A stretch of 64,000 nucleotides of DNA from Hyphomonas sp. (GCA_016124495.1 WGNP01000013.1:145116-209115); one strand, 5' to 3'. Counted from the stretch's first letter, positions 50,400-60,779 are shown. Program-made: numbers and translations. Notes: generated by a model from the sequence alone, not told the origin.

Positions 50400-52159
50400 C
50401 CACCGTAGGCGTGTCCGCCAACCGTCTTGAAATCCTGCAGATCGCGAAAGCGGTCGCGGAAGAGAAATCGATCGACCAGCGCATCGTCATCGAGGCGATG
50501 CAGGAAGCCATCGAGAAGGCCGCCAAGGCCAAGTACGGCCAGGAGCACGATATCCGTGCCCGGATCGACCCTGCGACCGGCGAACAGACGCTGTGGCGCG
50601 TGCAGACGGTCGTCGCCGAGGAAAACTTCGAAGACGAGGCCAAGCAGCTGCGCCTGGCCGAAGCCAAGAAGATTGACGCCTCGCTCGAAGTCGGCAGCGA
50701 ACTCAAGGAAGAGCTTCCGCCCTTCGATTTCGGCCGCGTCGCCGCCCAGACCGCCAAGCAGGTGATCACGCAGAAAGTGCGCGATGCCGAGCGGGAGCGC
50801 CAGTACAATGAGTACAAGGACCGTGTCGGCGAAGTCATCAACGGCATCGTCAAGCGCGTCGAGTATGGCCACGTGATCGTAGACCTTGGCCGCGCCGAAG
50901 GCATCATCCGCCGCAATGATGGTATCCCGCGCGAGAACTTCCAGCCGAACGACCGCGTCCGCGCCTATCTCTATAAGGTCAGCCGTGAGCTGAAAGGCCC
51001 GCAGATCTTCCTGTCGCGCGCCGCGCCCGACTTCATGCGCAAGCTGTTCGCCCAGGAAGTGCCGGAAGTCTATGAAGGCGTTATCCAGATCAAGGCCTGC
51101 GCCCGCGACCCGGGCTCGCGCGCCAAGATCGGCGTGATCTCAAACGACAGCTCCATTGACCCCGTCGGCGCCTGTGTCGGCATGCGCGGCGCGCGCGTGC
51201 AGGCGGTGGTCGGCGAGCTTTCGGGCGAGAAGATCGATATCATCCCCTGGAACTACGACGCCGCCACGTTCATCGTGAACGCGCTGCAGCCGGCCGAAGT
51301 CTCGAAAGTGGTGCTCGACGAAGACGAGCGCCGCGTTGAAGTTGTCGTTGCGGATGACCAGTTCCCGCTGGCCATCGGCCGGCGCGGCCAGAACGTGCGC
51401 CTCGCTTCGCAGCTGACTGGCTGGCAGATCGACCTGATCACAGAGTCGGCAGACTCCGAGCGCTACCAGAAAGAATTCCAGGAGCGCACGAGCCTTTTCA
51501 TGAAAGCTCTGGATGCGGACGAAACCCTCGCCCAGCTCCTCGCCTCGGAAGGCTTCGAATCGGTCGAGGAGATCGCCTTCGTCGCGCCGGAGGACTTCAT
51601 CACCATCGAAGGCTTTGACAAGGACGTGGCTGAAGAGCTGCAGGAACGCGCCCGCGAATTCCTGGACCGCGTCGCCGTCGAAAACGACACCAAGCGCCGT
51701 GAACTCGGTGTGGAGGATGACGTGATGGAGCTCGACAGCATGACGCCGTCCTTTGCCGTGAAGCTCGGCGAACAGGGCGTGAAGACGGTGGAAGACGTTG
51801 CCGGCCTGGTGCCGGACGACATCACCGGCTACCGCGAGCCCGGTCCGGACGGCAAGCCTGTCTGGGTCGAAGGCATCCTCAAGAAGGGTGAGATGCGCAA
51901 GGACGACGCCCAGATGTTCATCATGAAGGCCCGCGTCATCGCGGGCTGGATCGAACAGGAAGCCGTTGACGCCCTGATCGCCCAGCAAGCCGGCGATGAG
52001 GAAGCGCCGGAGCTGACCGAAGAGGAGCGCGCGCTCCTCGCCCTCGGCGAGCTTGGCAACAATGACGACGACGAGGAAACCCTCGCCGAGGAACTCGGCA
52101 TTGACCTAGCAGACCTGCAGATGGAGGGCGGCGATGAAGAAGCCGTACCCGAGCAGTGA
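50396..52159 (+). CDS. nusA: Transcription termination/antitermination factor NusA
   Basis: NusA binds RNA polymerase and nascent RNA to control pausing and termination. The 587-residue protein has the N-terminal polymerase-binding domain (1-130), an S1 domain ([18 protein letters not shown] near 141-158) and two KH domains with [11 protein letters not shown] and [15 protein letters not shown]. Helix-hairpin-helix/acidic repeats follow, with a very acidic tail. The downstream ylxR-like gene starts inside its last 26 bases. Confidence 0.96.
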   Translation: MTTVGVSANRLEILQIAKAVAEEKSIDQRIVIEAMQEAIEKAAKAKYGQEHDIRARIDPATGEQTLWRVQTVVAEENFEDEAKQLRLAEAKKIDASLEVGSELKEELPPFDFGRVAAQTAKQVITQKVRDAERERQYNEYKDRVGEVINGIVKRVEYGHVIVDLGRAEGIIRRNDGIPRENFQPNDRVRAYLYKVSRELKGPQIFLSRAAPDFMRKLFAQEVPEVYEGVIQIKACARDPGSRAKIGVISNDSSIDPVGACVGMRGARVQAVVGELSGEKIDIIPWNYDAATFIVNALQPAEVSKVVLDEDERRVEVVVADDQFPLAIGRRGQNVRLASQLTGWQIDLITESADSERYQKEFQERTSLFMKALDADETLAQLLASEGFESVEEIAFVAPEDFITIEGFDKDVAEELQERAREFLDRVAVENDTKRRELGVEDDVMELDSMTPSFAVKLGEQGVKTVEDVAGLVPDDITGYREPGPDGKPVWVEGILKKGEMRKDDAQMFIMKARVIAGWIEQEAVDALIAQQAGDEEAPELTEEERALLALGELGNNDDDEETLAEELGIDLADLQMEGGDEEAVPEQ

Positions 52160-52817
52160 ACCGGGTCTGATCCCCGAAAATGAAATGGACGACGACGGCG
52201 ATGCTCCGGCATCGCCGGAGCGTCAGTGCGCGGTCACGCGGACACGCCTCCTGAAGGAGGCGATGATCCGCTATGTTCTGTCTCCGGACAATATTGTCAC
52301 ACCGGACGTCGCCGATCGCCTGCCGGGCCGGGGCGTGTGGGTCGGGGCAGAGCGCCGGCATGTCGATACGGCGGCTGCCAAGGGCGCCTTCGCGCGCGGC
52401 TTCAAGAGTGCGGTGACGGTTCCCGAAGGCCTTTCGGATCTGACCGAACGCCTGCTCGTCAAACGCTGCGTGGAACTTCTCGGGCTCGCCCGCAAGGCAG
52501 GCCTCGCCATCCAGGGGCACGACCAGGTGCGGGATGCGCTGCGCGGCAAGGAACCCGCCTTCCTCCTCGAAGCCAGCGACGGCGCAGAGGATGGGCGTAA
52601 CAAGGTGTATTTTCTCGCGAAAGCCATATATAGCGACGTGAAAGTGGCCGGAGCGCTCAGCTCGCAGGAATTGGGCATGGCTTTCGGACGCGACCGTGTG
52701 ATACACGGCCTCGTCCGCCGGGGCGTCATCGCGAAGAACTGGGAAGTCGCCTACCGGCGCCTCACCGGATTTCGCGCTGCTCCCGAACTTGACTGGTTCC
52801 CTGAACCGGATCGGTAA
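52134..52817 (+). CDS. YlxR (DUF448) / L7Ae-like RNA-binding protein
   Basis: This 227-residue protein combines an N-terminal YlxR domain (about 27-95, ERQCAVTRTRLLKEAMIRYVLSP, PGRGVWVGAERRH) with a C-terminal L7Ae-like domain (about 103-200, LLGLARKAGLAIQGHDQVRDAL). Both are RNA-binding modules; in many bacteria they are separate genes. It begins 26 bases inside nusA (ATG 52134); a later ATG, residue 18, is an alternative. It lies between nusA and infB as usual, suggesting a translation- or transcription-related role. Confidence 0.9.
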   Translation: MKKPYPSSEPGLIPENEMDDDGDAPASPERQCAVTRTRLLKEAMIRYVLSPDNIVTPDVADRLPGRGVWVGAERRHVDTAAAKGAFARGFKSAVTVPEGLSDLTERLLVKRCVELLGLARKAGLAIQGHDQVRDALRGKEPAFLLEASDGAEDGRNKVYFLAKAIYSDVKVAGALSSQELGMAFGRDRVIHGLVRRGVIAKNWEVAYRRLTGFRAAPELDWFPEPDR

Positions 52818-52872
52818 CGGAATCTGCCGGGACGCATGGGCGTCCGGGCTCAGAATATGATATGTAGGACGA

Positions 52873-55434
52873 ATGAGCGATAACAACGATCAAGGCAATT
52901 CCGGTGGGCGCAAGCCGCTGACAGTCGTGCGTAAGTCCGCCGGCACAGTTAAGCAGAGCTTCAGCCACGGCCGCTCCAAACAGGTAGTGGTCGAGACGAA
53001 GAAACGCCGGCCGGTCACGGCGGGCGGTACTCCGGCGGCTGGCCAGCCTGCAGATGCATCAACCCCTGCCTCGGAATCGATGGAAGCAAAGCTCGTCGCG
53101 CTCGCGTCGAAGCTGGGCATCACGGTGGCCGAACTGAAAGCCCGCCAGAAGGTGCTTGAGCGCCGCAAGAGCGAAGAGTCCGCGCGCGCTGAAGACCAGC
53201 AGAAGGAAAAGGCTTCTCAGGACCGTCTGCGCACCGAACAGGAGCGCAAGGCCCAGGAAGGCCGCGACCGTGACGGCGCCGAAGCGCGCCGCAAGGCTGA
53301 AGAAGAAGCCCGCAGGATCGCCGAAGCTGCGCCGAAAGAGCCTGTGGTCGATCGTCCGACCAAGGTGCGCCCGCGCGCTGACGCAGCGTCGCCTGCAGCC
53401 GCTGTTCCGGTTGAAGAGGAAGAGGCCGGCCGCGCCAAGCGCGGCGGCGGCAAGCCGGTCAAGGATGACCGCGGCGCCGGGGACCGTGCCCGTGAGGCCG
53501 CGGCCCGCAGCCGCGATACCGGTGCGCGACGCCAGGGCAAGCTGACCATCGCATCTGCCCTCGGCGACGACGCTGACCGCCAACGCTCCCTCGCCTCGGT
53601 GCGCCGCGCGCGCGAGCGCGAACGCGAACGCAAGATGGGCGGCGCCGGAGACCGCGATAAGGTTGCGGTGGAAGTCACGCTTCCCGAAACCATCACGCTG
53701 CAGGACCTTGCAGGCCGCATGAACGAGCGCGTCGCCGACGTCGTGAAGTTTATGATCAAGGAAGGCCAGATGCTGCGCGGCAATGATATCGTTGACGCCG
53801 ATACTGCCGAACTGATCGCTGCAGAATTCGGGCACACGGTGAAGCGTGTGTCGGAAGCCGACGTCGAGATCGGCCTTGAAGGCCTCGCCGACGACGATAC
53901 CGACCTGCAGCCGCGCGCCCCGATCGTGACGATCATGGGCCACGTCGACCACGGCAAGACCTCGCTGCTCGACGCACTTCGCAAGACCGACGTGGTTTCG
54001 GGCGAAGCCGGCGGCATCACGCAGCATATCGGCGCCTATCAGGTGCAGCTGAAATCCGGCGAGCGGATCACCTTCCTGGACACGCCTGGCCACGCTGCCT
54101 TCACGGCCATGCGTGCCCGCGGCGCCAACGCGACCGACATTGCGGTCCTCGTCATTGCGGCCAACGATTCGATCATGCCGCAGACGATCGAGTCCATCAA
54201 TCATGCCAAGGCGGCCGGCGTCCCGATCATCGTGGCCGTCACCAAGACAGACCTTTACGATGCCAACCCGGACAAGGTTCTGACAGACCTGCTGCAGCAC
54301 GACATCCAGGTGGAATCGATGGGTGGTGTGACGATTGCAGTCAAGGTTTCGGCCAAGACCGGCGAAGGCCTCGACGAGCTGACCGACGCGATCTCGCTGC
54401 AGGCTGAAGTCCTCGAATTGAAAGCCAACCCGAACCGCGAAGCCGACGGCGTCGTGATCGAATCCAAGCTCGATAAGGGCCGCGGTCCGGTCGCCACAGT
54501 GCTGATCAAGCGCGGCACCCTGAAGCGCGGCGACATTGTCGTGGCCGGCGCCCAGTGGGGCAAGGTCCGCGCCCTTGTTGACGAGCGCGGCCAGCAGCTT
54601 GACGGCGCAGGCCCCTCGCTTCCGGTCGAAGTGCTCGGCATGGACGGCGCGCCCGATCCGGGCGAGCCGATGGTCGTGGTCGACAGCGAAGCGCGTGCCC
54701 GCGAGATCACAGAATACCGTATCCGTACAAAGCGTCAGGTGTCCGGCGGAGCAGGGGCTGCGGCCCGCGCCTCGCTCGACCAGCTGCTGCTGCGTCTCAA
54801 GGATGGCACCGTGGAAACCCGCGAGCTGCCGATCGTTCTGAAGGCCGATGTCCAGGGCTCCGTCGAGGCGATCTCGATGTCGCTCGACAAGATCTCGACC
54901 GAGGAAGTCCGCGCCAAGGTCATCCATGGCGCAGTTGGCGGAATTTCTGAATCCGACGTCCTGCTGGCCCGTTCGTCGAACGCGCCGATCTTTGCGTTCA
55001 ACGTCCGTGCCAACAAGCAGGCGCGCGATCTTGCCGAACGCGAAGGCGTGGAGATCCGCTACTATTCGGTGATCTACGACCTCCTTGACGACGTCAAATC
55101 GACCCTGTCGGGCATGCTCGCCCCGGAGAAGCGCGAAAGCTTCCTCGGCTACGCGGACATCCTCGAAGTCTTCAACATCACGAAGGTCGGCAAGGTTGCG
55201 GGCTGCCGGATTTCCGAAGGCAAGGTCATGCGAGGCTGCGGCGTGCGCCTCCTGCGCGACAACGTCGTCATCCACGAAGGCAAGCTCAAGACGCTCAAGC
55301 GCTTCAAGGATGAAGTCTCTGAGGTCAATTCGGGCATGGAATGCGGCATGGCCTTCGAGCGTTACGAAGATATTCGTGCCGGCGACAAAATCGAGTGCTT
55401 CCAGGTAGAGGAAATCGCAAGGACCCTCGCCTAG
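52873..55434 (+). CDS. infB: Translation initiation factor IF-2
   Basis: IF-2 is the GTPase that places initiator tRNA on the 30S subunit. The 853-residue protein has a basic alphaproteobacterial N-terminus ([21 protein letters not shown]), a charged low-complexity linker to about 270 and the IF2_N domain (about 275-325). The GTPase domain has [17 protein letters not shown] and TKTD; the domain II-IV beta barrels end with [10 protein letters not shown]. It starts 55 bases after the ylxR-like gene. Confidence 0.96.
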   Translation: MSDNNDQGNSGGRKPLTVVRKSAGTVKQSFSHGRSKQVVVETKKRRPVTAGGTPAAGQPADASTPASESMEAKLVALASKLGITVAELKARQKVLERRKSEESARAEDQQKEKASQDRLRTEQERKAQEGRDRDGAEARRKAEEEARRIAEAAPKEPVVDRPTKVRPRADAASPAAAVPVEEEEAGRAKRGGGKPVKDDRGAGDRAREAAARSRDTGARRQGKLTIASALGDDADRQRSLASVRRARERERERKMGGAGDRDKVAVEVTLPETITLQDLAGRMNERVADVVKFMIKEGQMLRGNDIVDADTAELIAAEFGHTVKRVSEADVEIGLEGLADDDTDLQPRAPIVTIMGHVDHGKTSLLDALRKTDVVSGEAGGITQHIGAYQVQLKSGERITFLDTPGHAAFTAMRARGANATDIAVLVIAANDSIMPQTIESINHAKAAGVPIIVAVTKTDLYDANPDKVLTDLLQHDIQVESMGGVTIAVKVSAKTGEGLDELTDAISLQAEVLELKANPNREADGVVIESKLDKGRGPVATVLIKRGTLKRGDIVVAGAQWGKVRALVDERGQQLDGAGPSLPVEVLGMDGAPDPGEPMVVVDSEARAREITEYRIRTKRQVSGGAGAAARASLDQLLLRLKDGTVETRELPIVLKADVQGSVEAISMSLDKISTEEVRAKVIHGAVGGISESDVLLARSSNAPIFAFNVRANKQARDLAEREGVEIRYYSVIYDLLDDVKSTLSGMLAPEKRESFLGYADILEVFNITKVGKVAGCRISEGKVMRGCGVRLLRDNVVIHEGKLKTLKRFKDEVSEVNSGMECGMAFERYEDIRAGDKIECFQVEEIARTLA

Positions 55435-55443
55435 TCTGTCCGG

Positions 55444-55971
55444 ATGAGCGAGTCCCTGGCGGTATCCGGACGGCTGACAGGCCGTGATCTAAAGCGGCTG
55501 GTCCGGGTCAGCCGGAGCGGTACGATCGGGCCGACGGCGCTGTACTATGCAGGCTTCACTGCGCCGATCATCTCCGCCAGCGTTGCCTTGTTGGCGAAAG
55601 ATGTAGCGCGATCGATGGGCTGGGATACGTTGCTGCAGATACTGGTCTCGGCCAATCTGGCTGCCTTTGCGGGCATTGCATGGTATCTGATCTTTATACG
55701 CTGGTCCTATCGCAACCGTCCCGGCCGGGGCACCGAACTCACCCTCGACACACAGGTGACGGTGACGCAGGCATGCCTTTCTGTGCGCCGCGGCCCGGTA
55801 GAAACCCGCATCGGGTGGAGCGGAATTCGCAAAGTTGTCACCGCGCCGGGCCATCTTGCTGTCTTCATCGAGGGCGCCGATACGCTGATCATCCCGAACG
55901 AATGGTTCGGAAATGATGCGGCTCGCCGGGCTGCCTTTACGGAATTTGTCACTTCAAGGGTAAGCCACTGA
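55444..55971 (+). CDS. YcxB-like membrane protein
   Basis: This 175-residue protein has two membrane segments (about 33-52 and 65-85) and a C-terminal soluble part (TLDTQVTVTQACLSVRRGPVETRIGWSGIRKVVTAPGHLAVFIEGADTLIIPNEWF). The latter matches the YcxB-like C-terminal domain, a PH-like fold of unknown function. It is inserted between infB and rbfA and is coupled to rbfA (TGATG overlap), an uncommon position. Confidence 0.8.
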   Translation: MSESLAVSGRLTGRDLKRLVRVSRSGTIGPTALYYAGFTAPIISASVALLAKDVARSMGWDTLLQILVSANLAAFAGIAWYLIFIRWSYRNRPGRGTELTLDTQVTVTQACLSVRRGPVETRIGWSGIRKVVTAPGHLAVFIEGADTLIIPNEWFGNDAARRAAFTEFVTSRVSH

Positions 55972-56372
55972 TGGCCAAGAAACCTCCGACCCCCGGTCTT
56001 CCGTCGCAGCGCCAGTTGCGCGCCGGCGAGATCATCCGCCATGCCCTCGCCGATGTCATCGCCCGAGAGGACCTGCGCGACCCCGAACTCAACGGCGTGC
56101 TTGTTACTGTCGGCGAAGTACGCTGTTCGCCGGACCTGCGCCGCGCCAAGGTCTACGTCGCCCCTCTCGGCGACGATTCCGAGGCAGGCCGCGCCCGGCT
56201 TGCCGGTGCGCTGAACCGGGCAGGGGCCTTCCTGCGCGGGCGTCTGGGGCGCGAGATCGACCTCAAGTTCACACCGGAGCTGCACTTTATCGCCGACAAA
56301 TCGTACGATGAGGCAACCGCCATCGACAAGCTGCTGTCCGATCCGCGCGTCCGCCGCGACGTCGAAGGCTGA
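55971..56372 (+). CDS. rbfA: Ribosome-binding factor RbfA
   Basis: RbfA is a cold-adaptation and 30S maturation factor. The 133-residue protein shows the KH-like fold pattern (QLRAGEIIRHALADVIARE, VTVGEVRCSPDLRRAKVYV, LKFTPELHFIADKSYD). It begins at the last base of the YcxB-like stop. Confidence 0.95.
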   Translation: MAKKPPTPGLPSQRQLRAGEIIRHALADVIAREDLRDPELNGVLVTVGEVRCSPDLRRAKVYVAPLGDDSEAGRARLAGALNRAGAFLRGRLGREIDLKFTPELHFIADKSYDEATAIDKLLSDPRVRRDVEG

Positions 56373-56477
56373 GCCCGGCGGCGGAATTGCCGCGTTTCTG
56401 CCTTGATGCTTTGTCATTTGACCGCCCAGCGCCCAGTATCGACACGAACACTGCGCAAGAAGCCGGGGAACAAGGGC

Positions 56478-57089
56478 ATGCAACGCCAGACCATTGACCA
56501 GGAAGGCGCCCGCCAGGGCGAAGTCTCGGCCGCCTCATTGCAGCTTGGGGATGACACGATCGCCATCCGCCGCATCGCAACGATGACCGTCGAGAGGCAT
56601 GATTTCTTCCCCTGGGACACGCCGGCCAACCGGAAAACCCAGAGCGTGTATGCGACGGCCTGTGTCGGGTTCCTGTTCTTCGGCCTTGCCGGCTTTGCCT
56701 GGTGGGCGATCCGCCCGGCGCAGGGCGATGGCGTGATCGGCCTGATGGTCGGCGCGCTGCTGATGCTGCTCGGCCTCATCCTGGGTGTGCGTGCCGCAAT
56801 GATCGCGATGAAACTGAAGAAGCAGGAGCCCTACTACCGCCTCCTGATCGGCACCTCGGATGGCCGCCAGATCCCGCTGGTCGACAATAACCGCGAAGTG
56901 TTGACCAAGATCCGTGACGTGATCCGCCACAAGCTGGATTCCGGCGATACCTCGATCACCGGCGACTTCGACCTTAACCTCGACATCGTCAACCTCCGCA
57001 TGCCCAAGGGCGCCGGCGCTGCCCCAAGCCGCCCTACTGTAGCGGAAGTCATGGATGACGAGGAAGACGGGTCACCTCCCGCCGCCTGA
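56478..57089 (+). CDS. Hypothetical protein with two membrane segments
   Basis: This 203-residue protein has an N-terminal beta-type segment (LQLGDDTIAIRRIATMTVER) and two membrane helices (about 56-80 and 88-110). The cytosolic C-terminal domain (YRLLIGTSDGRQIPLVDNNREVLTKIRDVI) ends in a Pro/Asp/Glu-rich tail. The layout resembles DUF6232-type proteins, but I am not sure of the family. ATG 56478 is preferred; an in-frame start at 56403 is possible. It lies between rbfA and truB, 105 bases after rbfA. Confidence 0.72.
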   Translation: MQRQTIDQEGARQGEVSAASLQLGDDTIAIRRIATMTVERHDFFPWDTPANRKTQSVYATACVGFLFFGLAGFAWWAIRPAQGDGVIGLMVGALLMLLGLILGVRAAMIAMKLKKQEPYYRLLIGTSDGRQIPLVDNNREVLTKIRDVIRHKLDSGDTSITGDFDLNLDIVNLRMPKGAGAAPSRPTVAEVMDDEEDGSPPAA

Positions 57090-57215
57090 CCTGGCCGGGC
57101 TCGGCGCGCTGGCGCATGGATTGACGCGCACCGTCCATACCGGATAAGCGGCGCCCTTCAGTATCTGGTCCAGACGCGCGTCCGACCCGCCCGCCCGGAC
57201 CCTTTGGAGAATACC

Positions 57216-58157
57216 TTGTCCCGCCAGAGAAAACGCAAGGGCGAGCCCGTCACGGGCTGGCTGAACCTGTTCAAGCCCGTCGACATGACCTCGACGCAGG
57301 CGGTCGCGATCGTCAAACGCCTGTTCAATGCCGAAAAGGTCGGCCATGGCGGCACGCTCGATCCGCTGGCGGACGGTATCCTGCCGATCGCGCTCGGCGA
57401 GGCGACGAAGACCGTCCAGTGGGCGATGGATTCAGAGAAGGAATACGTCTTCACTATCCGCTGGGGCATCTCCACCGCCAGCCAGGACGCCGAAGCGGAA
57501 GTGACGGCCACGTCCGATGTGCGCCCGCCGCGCGAGGCGGTGGAAGCCGCTTTGAAGAACTACATTGGCAAGATCCGGCAGGTGCCTCCGAAATTCTCCG
57601 CCATAAAGGTGGCAGGTGAGCGGGCCTACGATCTCGCCCGGGGCGGCGAGGTGTTCGAGCTTGAGGCGCGCGAAGTGGATGTCCACGCTGCCAAGGTGAT
57701 AGGTATGCCGGGCGCGGATCATTCGGTGATCCATGCCGTGTCCGGCAAGGGCTTCTATGTCCGCGCGATGGCGCGGGACCTGGCCGCGGATCTCGGCGCC
57801 GAGGGCCACATCAGCCAGTTGCGGCGCACGCGCGTCGGCGCGTTCGAGGCGGCCAAGGCCGTTTCAGTTGCCGACCTTCAGGCGCTGGCTGAGGACCGGG
57901 AGGGACTGTTCGCGCATCTCAAACCGCTGCATGCGGTGCTGAATTCCATGCCGCACCTGCAGGTCACCGCGCAGGACGCCGGCAATCTGCGGCAGGGACG
58001 CACCATCATGCTGATGCCGCACGTGGTCGAAGCTTGGCGCGCGGGCCGTAGCGACGAGGATGACCGCGTCGCACTGGCGCTGGCGGGCGATGACGCGGTT
58101 GCGCTCGGCGAAGTGCGTGCCGGGCATTTCGAGCCCGTGCGGGTGTTTGCGCTTTAA
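57216..58157 (+). CDS. truB: tRNA pseudouridine(55) synthase TruB
   Basis: TruB makes pseudouridine 55 in the T-loop of tRNAs. The protein is about 313 residues. The catalytic Asp is in GHGGTLDPLADGILPIALG, and YVFTIRWGI, FSAIKVAGERAYDLAR and GKGFYVRAMARDL follow. TTG 57216 is chosen because GGAGA lies six bases upstream; TTG 57204 would add four residues. Its stop overlaps that of the convergent alcohol dehydrogenase by four bases. Confidence 0.94.
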   Translation: MSRQRKRKGEPVTGWLNLFKPVDMTSTQAVAIVKRLFNAEKVGHGGTLDPLADGILPIALGEATKTVQWAMDSEKEYVFTIRWGISTASQDAEAEVTATSDVRPPREAVEAALKNYIGKIRQVPPKFSAIKVAGERAYDLARGGEVFELEAREVDVHAAKVIGMPGADHSVIHAVSGKGFYVRAMARDLAADLGAEGHISQLRRTRVGAFEAAKAVSVADLQALAEDREGLFAHLKPLHAVLNSMPHLQVTAQDAGNLRQGRTIMLMPHVVEAWRAGRSDEDDRVALALAGDDAVALGEVRAGHFEPVRVFAL

Positions 58158-59194
58158 AGCGTCGCCATGTCGATCACGAAGCGGTATTTCACGTCGCCCT
58201 TGACCACGCGGTCATAGGCAGGGTTCACGTCTTTGATGTCGATGATCTCGATATCGCAGACGATGTTATGCTCCGCGCAGAAGTCGAGCATCTCCTGTGT
58301 CTCCGCGATGCCGCCGATACCGGAGCCGGCAACGCTGCGGCGGTTGGCGAGCAGCAGGCCGCCATGCATCTCCTCCAGCGGCTCAATGGCGCCGACGATC
58401 ACCATTGTGCCATTGCGCGCCAGCAGGCCCAGATAGGGATTTAGGTCGTGCTTGACGGGTACGGTGTTGAGCAGGAAATCGAAACTGCCCCGGTGCGCTT
58501 TCATCTGTTCACGGTCATTCGAGACGAGGACATCCGATACACCCAGGCGTCGGGCGTCTGCGCCCTTTTCCGGCGAGGTGGTGATCATCACCACTTCGGC
58601 GCCGAGCGCGGCGGCGAACTTGATGCCCATGTGGCCGAGGCCGCCAAGACCGATGACGCCGACCTTGTCTCCCTTCGAGACGGCCCAATGCTTCAGCGGC
58701 GACCAGCTGGTGATGCCTGCGCAGAGCAGAGGCGCGGCGGCGGCAGGGTCGAGCTTTTCGGAAATCTTCAAGACGAAACTGTCGCGCACCACGATCTGTT
58801 TCGAATAGCCGCCATAGGTCGGCCCCCCGATCACCGGCTCGGTGCCGCCATAGGTGCCCACCGAGCCTTTCTCGCAATATTGCTCGTCGCCGTCATGGCA
58901 GGCTGTGCATTTCAGGCACGCGTCAACCAGGCATCCGACGCCGACAAGGTCGCCCACCTTGTGCCGGGTGACTTGCGGGCCGACGGCGCTGACGCGGCCG
59001 ACAATCTCGTGGCCCGGCACAAAGGGATATTTCGCGCGGCCCCATTCATTGCGCGCCGAGTGGATGTCGCTGTGGCAGATCCCGCAATGGGTGATGTCGA
59101 TGAGCACGTCATCGGGCTGCAGGTCGCGCCGCGTGATCTCGAAGGGCTTCAGGGGGTCGGTGGGCCCCTGTGTGGCATAGGCGGCGACTTGCAT
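58154..59194 (-). CDS. Zinc-dependent alcohol dehydrogenase (CAD/YahK type)
   Basis: This 346-residue MDR has catalytic zinc ligands in HCGICHSDIHSARNEWG and PGHEIVGRV. The structural zinc cysteines are in CLKCTACHDGDEQYC and the NAD(P) fold is GVIGLGGLGHMGIKFAAALG. It belongs to the cinnamyl alcohol dehydrogenase-like subgroup that reduces aldehydes with NADPH. It separates truB from rpsO, which are adjacent in many relatives. Confidence 0.92.
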   Translation of the reverse strand: MQVAAYATQGPTDPLKPFEITRRDLQPDDVLIDITHCGICHSDIHSARNEWGRAKYPFVPGHEIVGRVSAVGPQVTRHKVGDLVGVGCLVDACLKCTACHDGDEQYCEKGSVGTYGGTEPVIGGPTYGGYSKQIVVRDSFVLKISEKLDPAAAAPLLCAGITSWSPLKHWAVSKGDKVGVIGLGGLGHMGIKFAAALGAEVVMITTSPEKGADARRLGVSDVLVSNDREQMKAHRGSFDFLLNTVPVKHDLNPYLGLLARNGTMVIVGAIEPLEEMHGGLLLANRRSVAGSGIGGIAETQEMLDFCAEHNIVCDIEIIDIKDVNPAYDRVVKGDVKYRFVIDMATL

Positions 59195-59718
59195 GATGTG
59201 TCTCTCCCTCGTGTTGGTTCCAGCGTTTCACCGGCGCGAGGGGATGTCCAGAGGAACACCCCTCTCTCAGGGCAGCTTTGGGTCTTGAGAGCTGAAATTT
59301 CGACGGGTCCGTGGGCGGAGGTGTTGCGGAAGGTTTGGGGATGGATTTTCTGACAGCTTGACCGGGCTGGGTGTTATTTCCCGGCAGGCGTTTTTCCTTC
59401 AGGCACAAGTTCCCTTCCTGCGCTCAGATGCCGCCTCAGCCTGTTGCAGGCTTTGCATTCGTCATGTCTGTTCATTCTCATTGATTGTCATTTTTATAAC
59501 TTTGTATCGATCGGGTAACCTTCCGGTAACGCCTGCGTGGCGGGGCCTGAGCCGGGCACGAGTGCAAGTCTGGCCCTGCGCGCCGGGGGGGCGCGCAAGT
59601 TTTCGGGAGAATTCTTTCAGGCGCGTGAGGCGTTTGCGAGCCTTATGTCCTGAAGGAGCGGGTTGCGTTGCACAAGCCGGGCGTCGGTTTTTTGGCCCCG
59701 CTCCCAGCGCAAACGGCC
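59195..59718. other. Non-coding stretch between the dehydrogenase and DUF2721 genes
   Basis: This is 524 bases without a convincing gene. It holds the likely promoter of the minus-strand dehydrogenase near 59195-59300, a diverged copy of the 4.0-4.4 kb element at 59311-59612, and a G-run at 59584-59590. A 35-codon minus-strand frame at 59374-59481 is too short to call. Confidence 0.55.
59311..59612 (+). repeat. Dispersed non-coding element, copy B
   Basis: This copy is related to 4010-4372 in the same orientation. Bases 59318-59361 align without gaps with 4017-4060 (33 of 44). Bases 59443-59482 align with 4136-4175 (26 of 40), and the G-rich end (59574-59612) parallels 4332-4372. Here the CATTCTCA motif occurs once rather than as an array. 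Origin and role are unknown. Confidence 0.55.
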
Positions 59719-60198
59719 TCAGGTTCCTGTTTTGCCCATCTTCCCCGCCTCCAGCACGGCGCGTGTCACGCGCAGGATGCGGCTGGCGATCGTCACCTCG
59801 ATGTAGAAAGAGACGAGCGCGACGACGAGCAGGCTCATCGAGACGACGAACAGGATCGATACGGCGGCTGCGACCGGGATGGCGATCAGCTGGCCGGTGA
59901 ACAGCAGAATGATCACGAGGCAGATCATCAAAGCGGCCAGGGTGCACAGCGCGATGGCACGGTGAATATGTACCATGCGCCGGTCGAGCACGCCAAGCTC
60001 GGTGTGGTGGATGCGGCGGGACGTCTCGTCCTCCGCGGCGAGACCTTCCTCCAGCGCCCGCCACCTGTCGACCACCCTAGCGAGGCGGTTCGCCATCACG
60101 TTCAGCAACGCCCCGATGCCCGCCAGCGTGAACACCGGCGCGATGGCCAGCTGGATAATGTGCGCAATGTCGGAGGGGAGGGGGGTAATTTCGGGCAT
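59719..60198 (-). CDS. DUF2721 family membrane protein
   Basis: This 159-residue protein has a DUF2721 pattern: IIQLAIAPVFTLAGIGALLNVMANRLARVVDRWR near the start, an Arg/Glu-rich cytosolic loop, then two or three C-terminal helices (LCTLAALMICLVIILLFTGQL, LVVALVSFYIEVTIAS). Function is unknown. ATG 60198 (MPEITPLPSD) is preferred over a start at 60270, which would add a non-conserved hydrophilic stretch. Confidence 0.85.
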   Translation of the reverse strand: MPEITPLPSDIAHIIQLAIAPVFTLAGIGALLNVMANRLARVVDRWRALEEGLAAEDETSRRIHHTELGVLDRRMVHIHRAIALCTLAALMICLVIILLFTGQLIAIPVAAAVSILFVVSMSLLVVALVSFYIEVTIASRILRVTRAVLEAGKMGKTGT

Positions 60199-60409
60199 GT
60201 GGGGGGTCCGGGGCCATTCCTTGCCGACTCTACCCGGTTTGGCGCCGGAATCACCCCAAGCCCTTCCCATTGCCCCCCATTTGAGTCATAAGCCCGTTTT
60301 TGGGGCGGAGACGCTGTCTCTTGACCCTGCTGGACGACATCCCGGCTGTGGCCACCTGATCAGGCCCGTTCCCAAAAAACCCCGCCAATTCAGGCGATTA
60401 ATGAACCCA

Positions 60410-60423
60410 GCGCCCGCGGGCGC
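60410..60423. promoter_or_regulatory. GC-rich palindrome in the rpsO leader
   Basis: GCGCCCGCGGGCGC is a perfect 14-base palindrome ending 20 bases before the rpsO ATG. It could form a small leader hairpin. S15 is autoregulated through leader structures in other bacteria, but a chance GC palindrome is equally possible. Confidence 0.3.
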
Positions 60424-60443
60424 GAAACCAGAAGGCTTTTCCG

Positions 60444-60713
60444 ATGTCGATTACCGCTGAACACAAGCAAGAGCTCATCAAGAAGTTCGCCACGAAACCG
60501 GGCGATACGGGCTCGCCGGAAGTCCAGGTTGCGATCCTCACGGCCCGCATCAACGGCCTGACCGACCACTTCAAGGCCAACAAGAAAGACAACCACTCCC
60601 GCCGGGGCCTGCTGACCATGGTCGCCACCCGCCGGAAGCTCCTTGATTACGTCAAGGGCAAGGATGAAGCGCGGTATACCAAGCTCATCACGGAACTCGG
60701 CATCCGCCGCTAG
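60444..60713 (+). CDS. rpsO: 30S ribosomal protein S15
   Basis: S15 is an early 16S rRNA-binding protein of the 30S platform. The 89-residue length is exact for the family, with [23 protein letters not shown] and [21 protein letters not shown]. It precedes pnp, the normal order, but an intrinsic terminator lies between them. Confidence 0.97.
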   Translation: MSITAEHKQELIKKFATKPGDTGSPEVQVAILTARINGLTDHFKANKKDNHSRRGLLTMVATRRKLLDYVKGKDEARYTKLITELGIRR

Positions 60714-60722
60714 TTCCACACC

Positions 60723-60758
60723 AAGCCCGCCAGGCAATAGGGCCATGGCGGGCTTTTC
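60723..60758 (+). terminator. Terminator between rpsO and pnp
   Basis: The perfect 10-base stem AAGCCCGCCA (60723-60732) with TGGCGGGCTT (60746-60755) is followed by TTCGT; the run TTTT overlaps the arm end. It probably reduces read-through from rpsO into pnp. Confidence 0.72.
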
Positions 60759-60779
60759 GTATGTGAAAGAAAGACAGAC

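Noticed and set aside
53059..55275. A 738-codon open frame antisense to infB
   Set aside because: Same shadow effect; infB has every GTPase motif and the antisense frame has none.
59374..59481. A 35-codon minus-strand frame as a gene
   Set aside because: It has no ribosome site I trust and is broken in the related copy at 4.1 kb; kept as an observation only.
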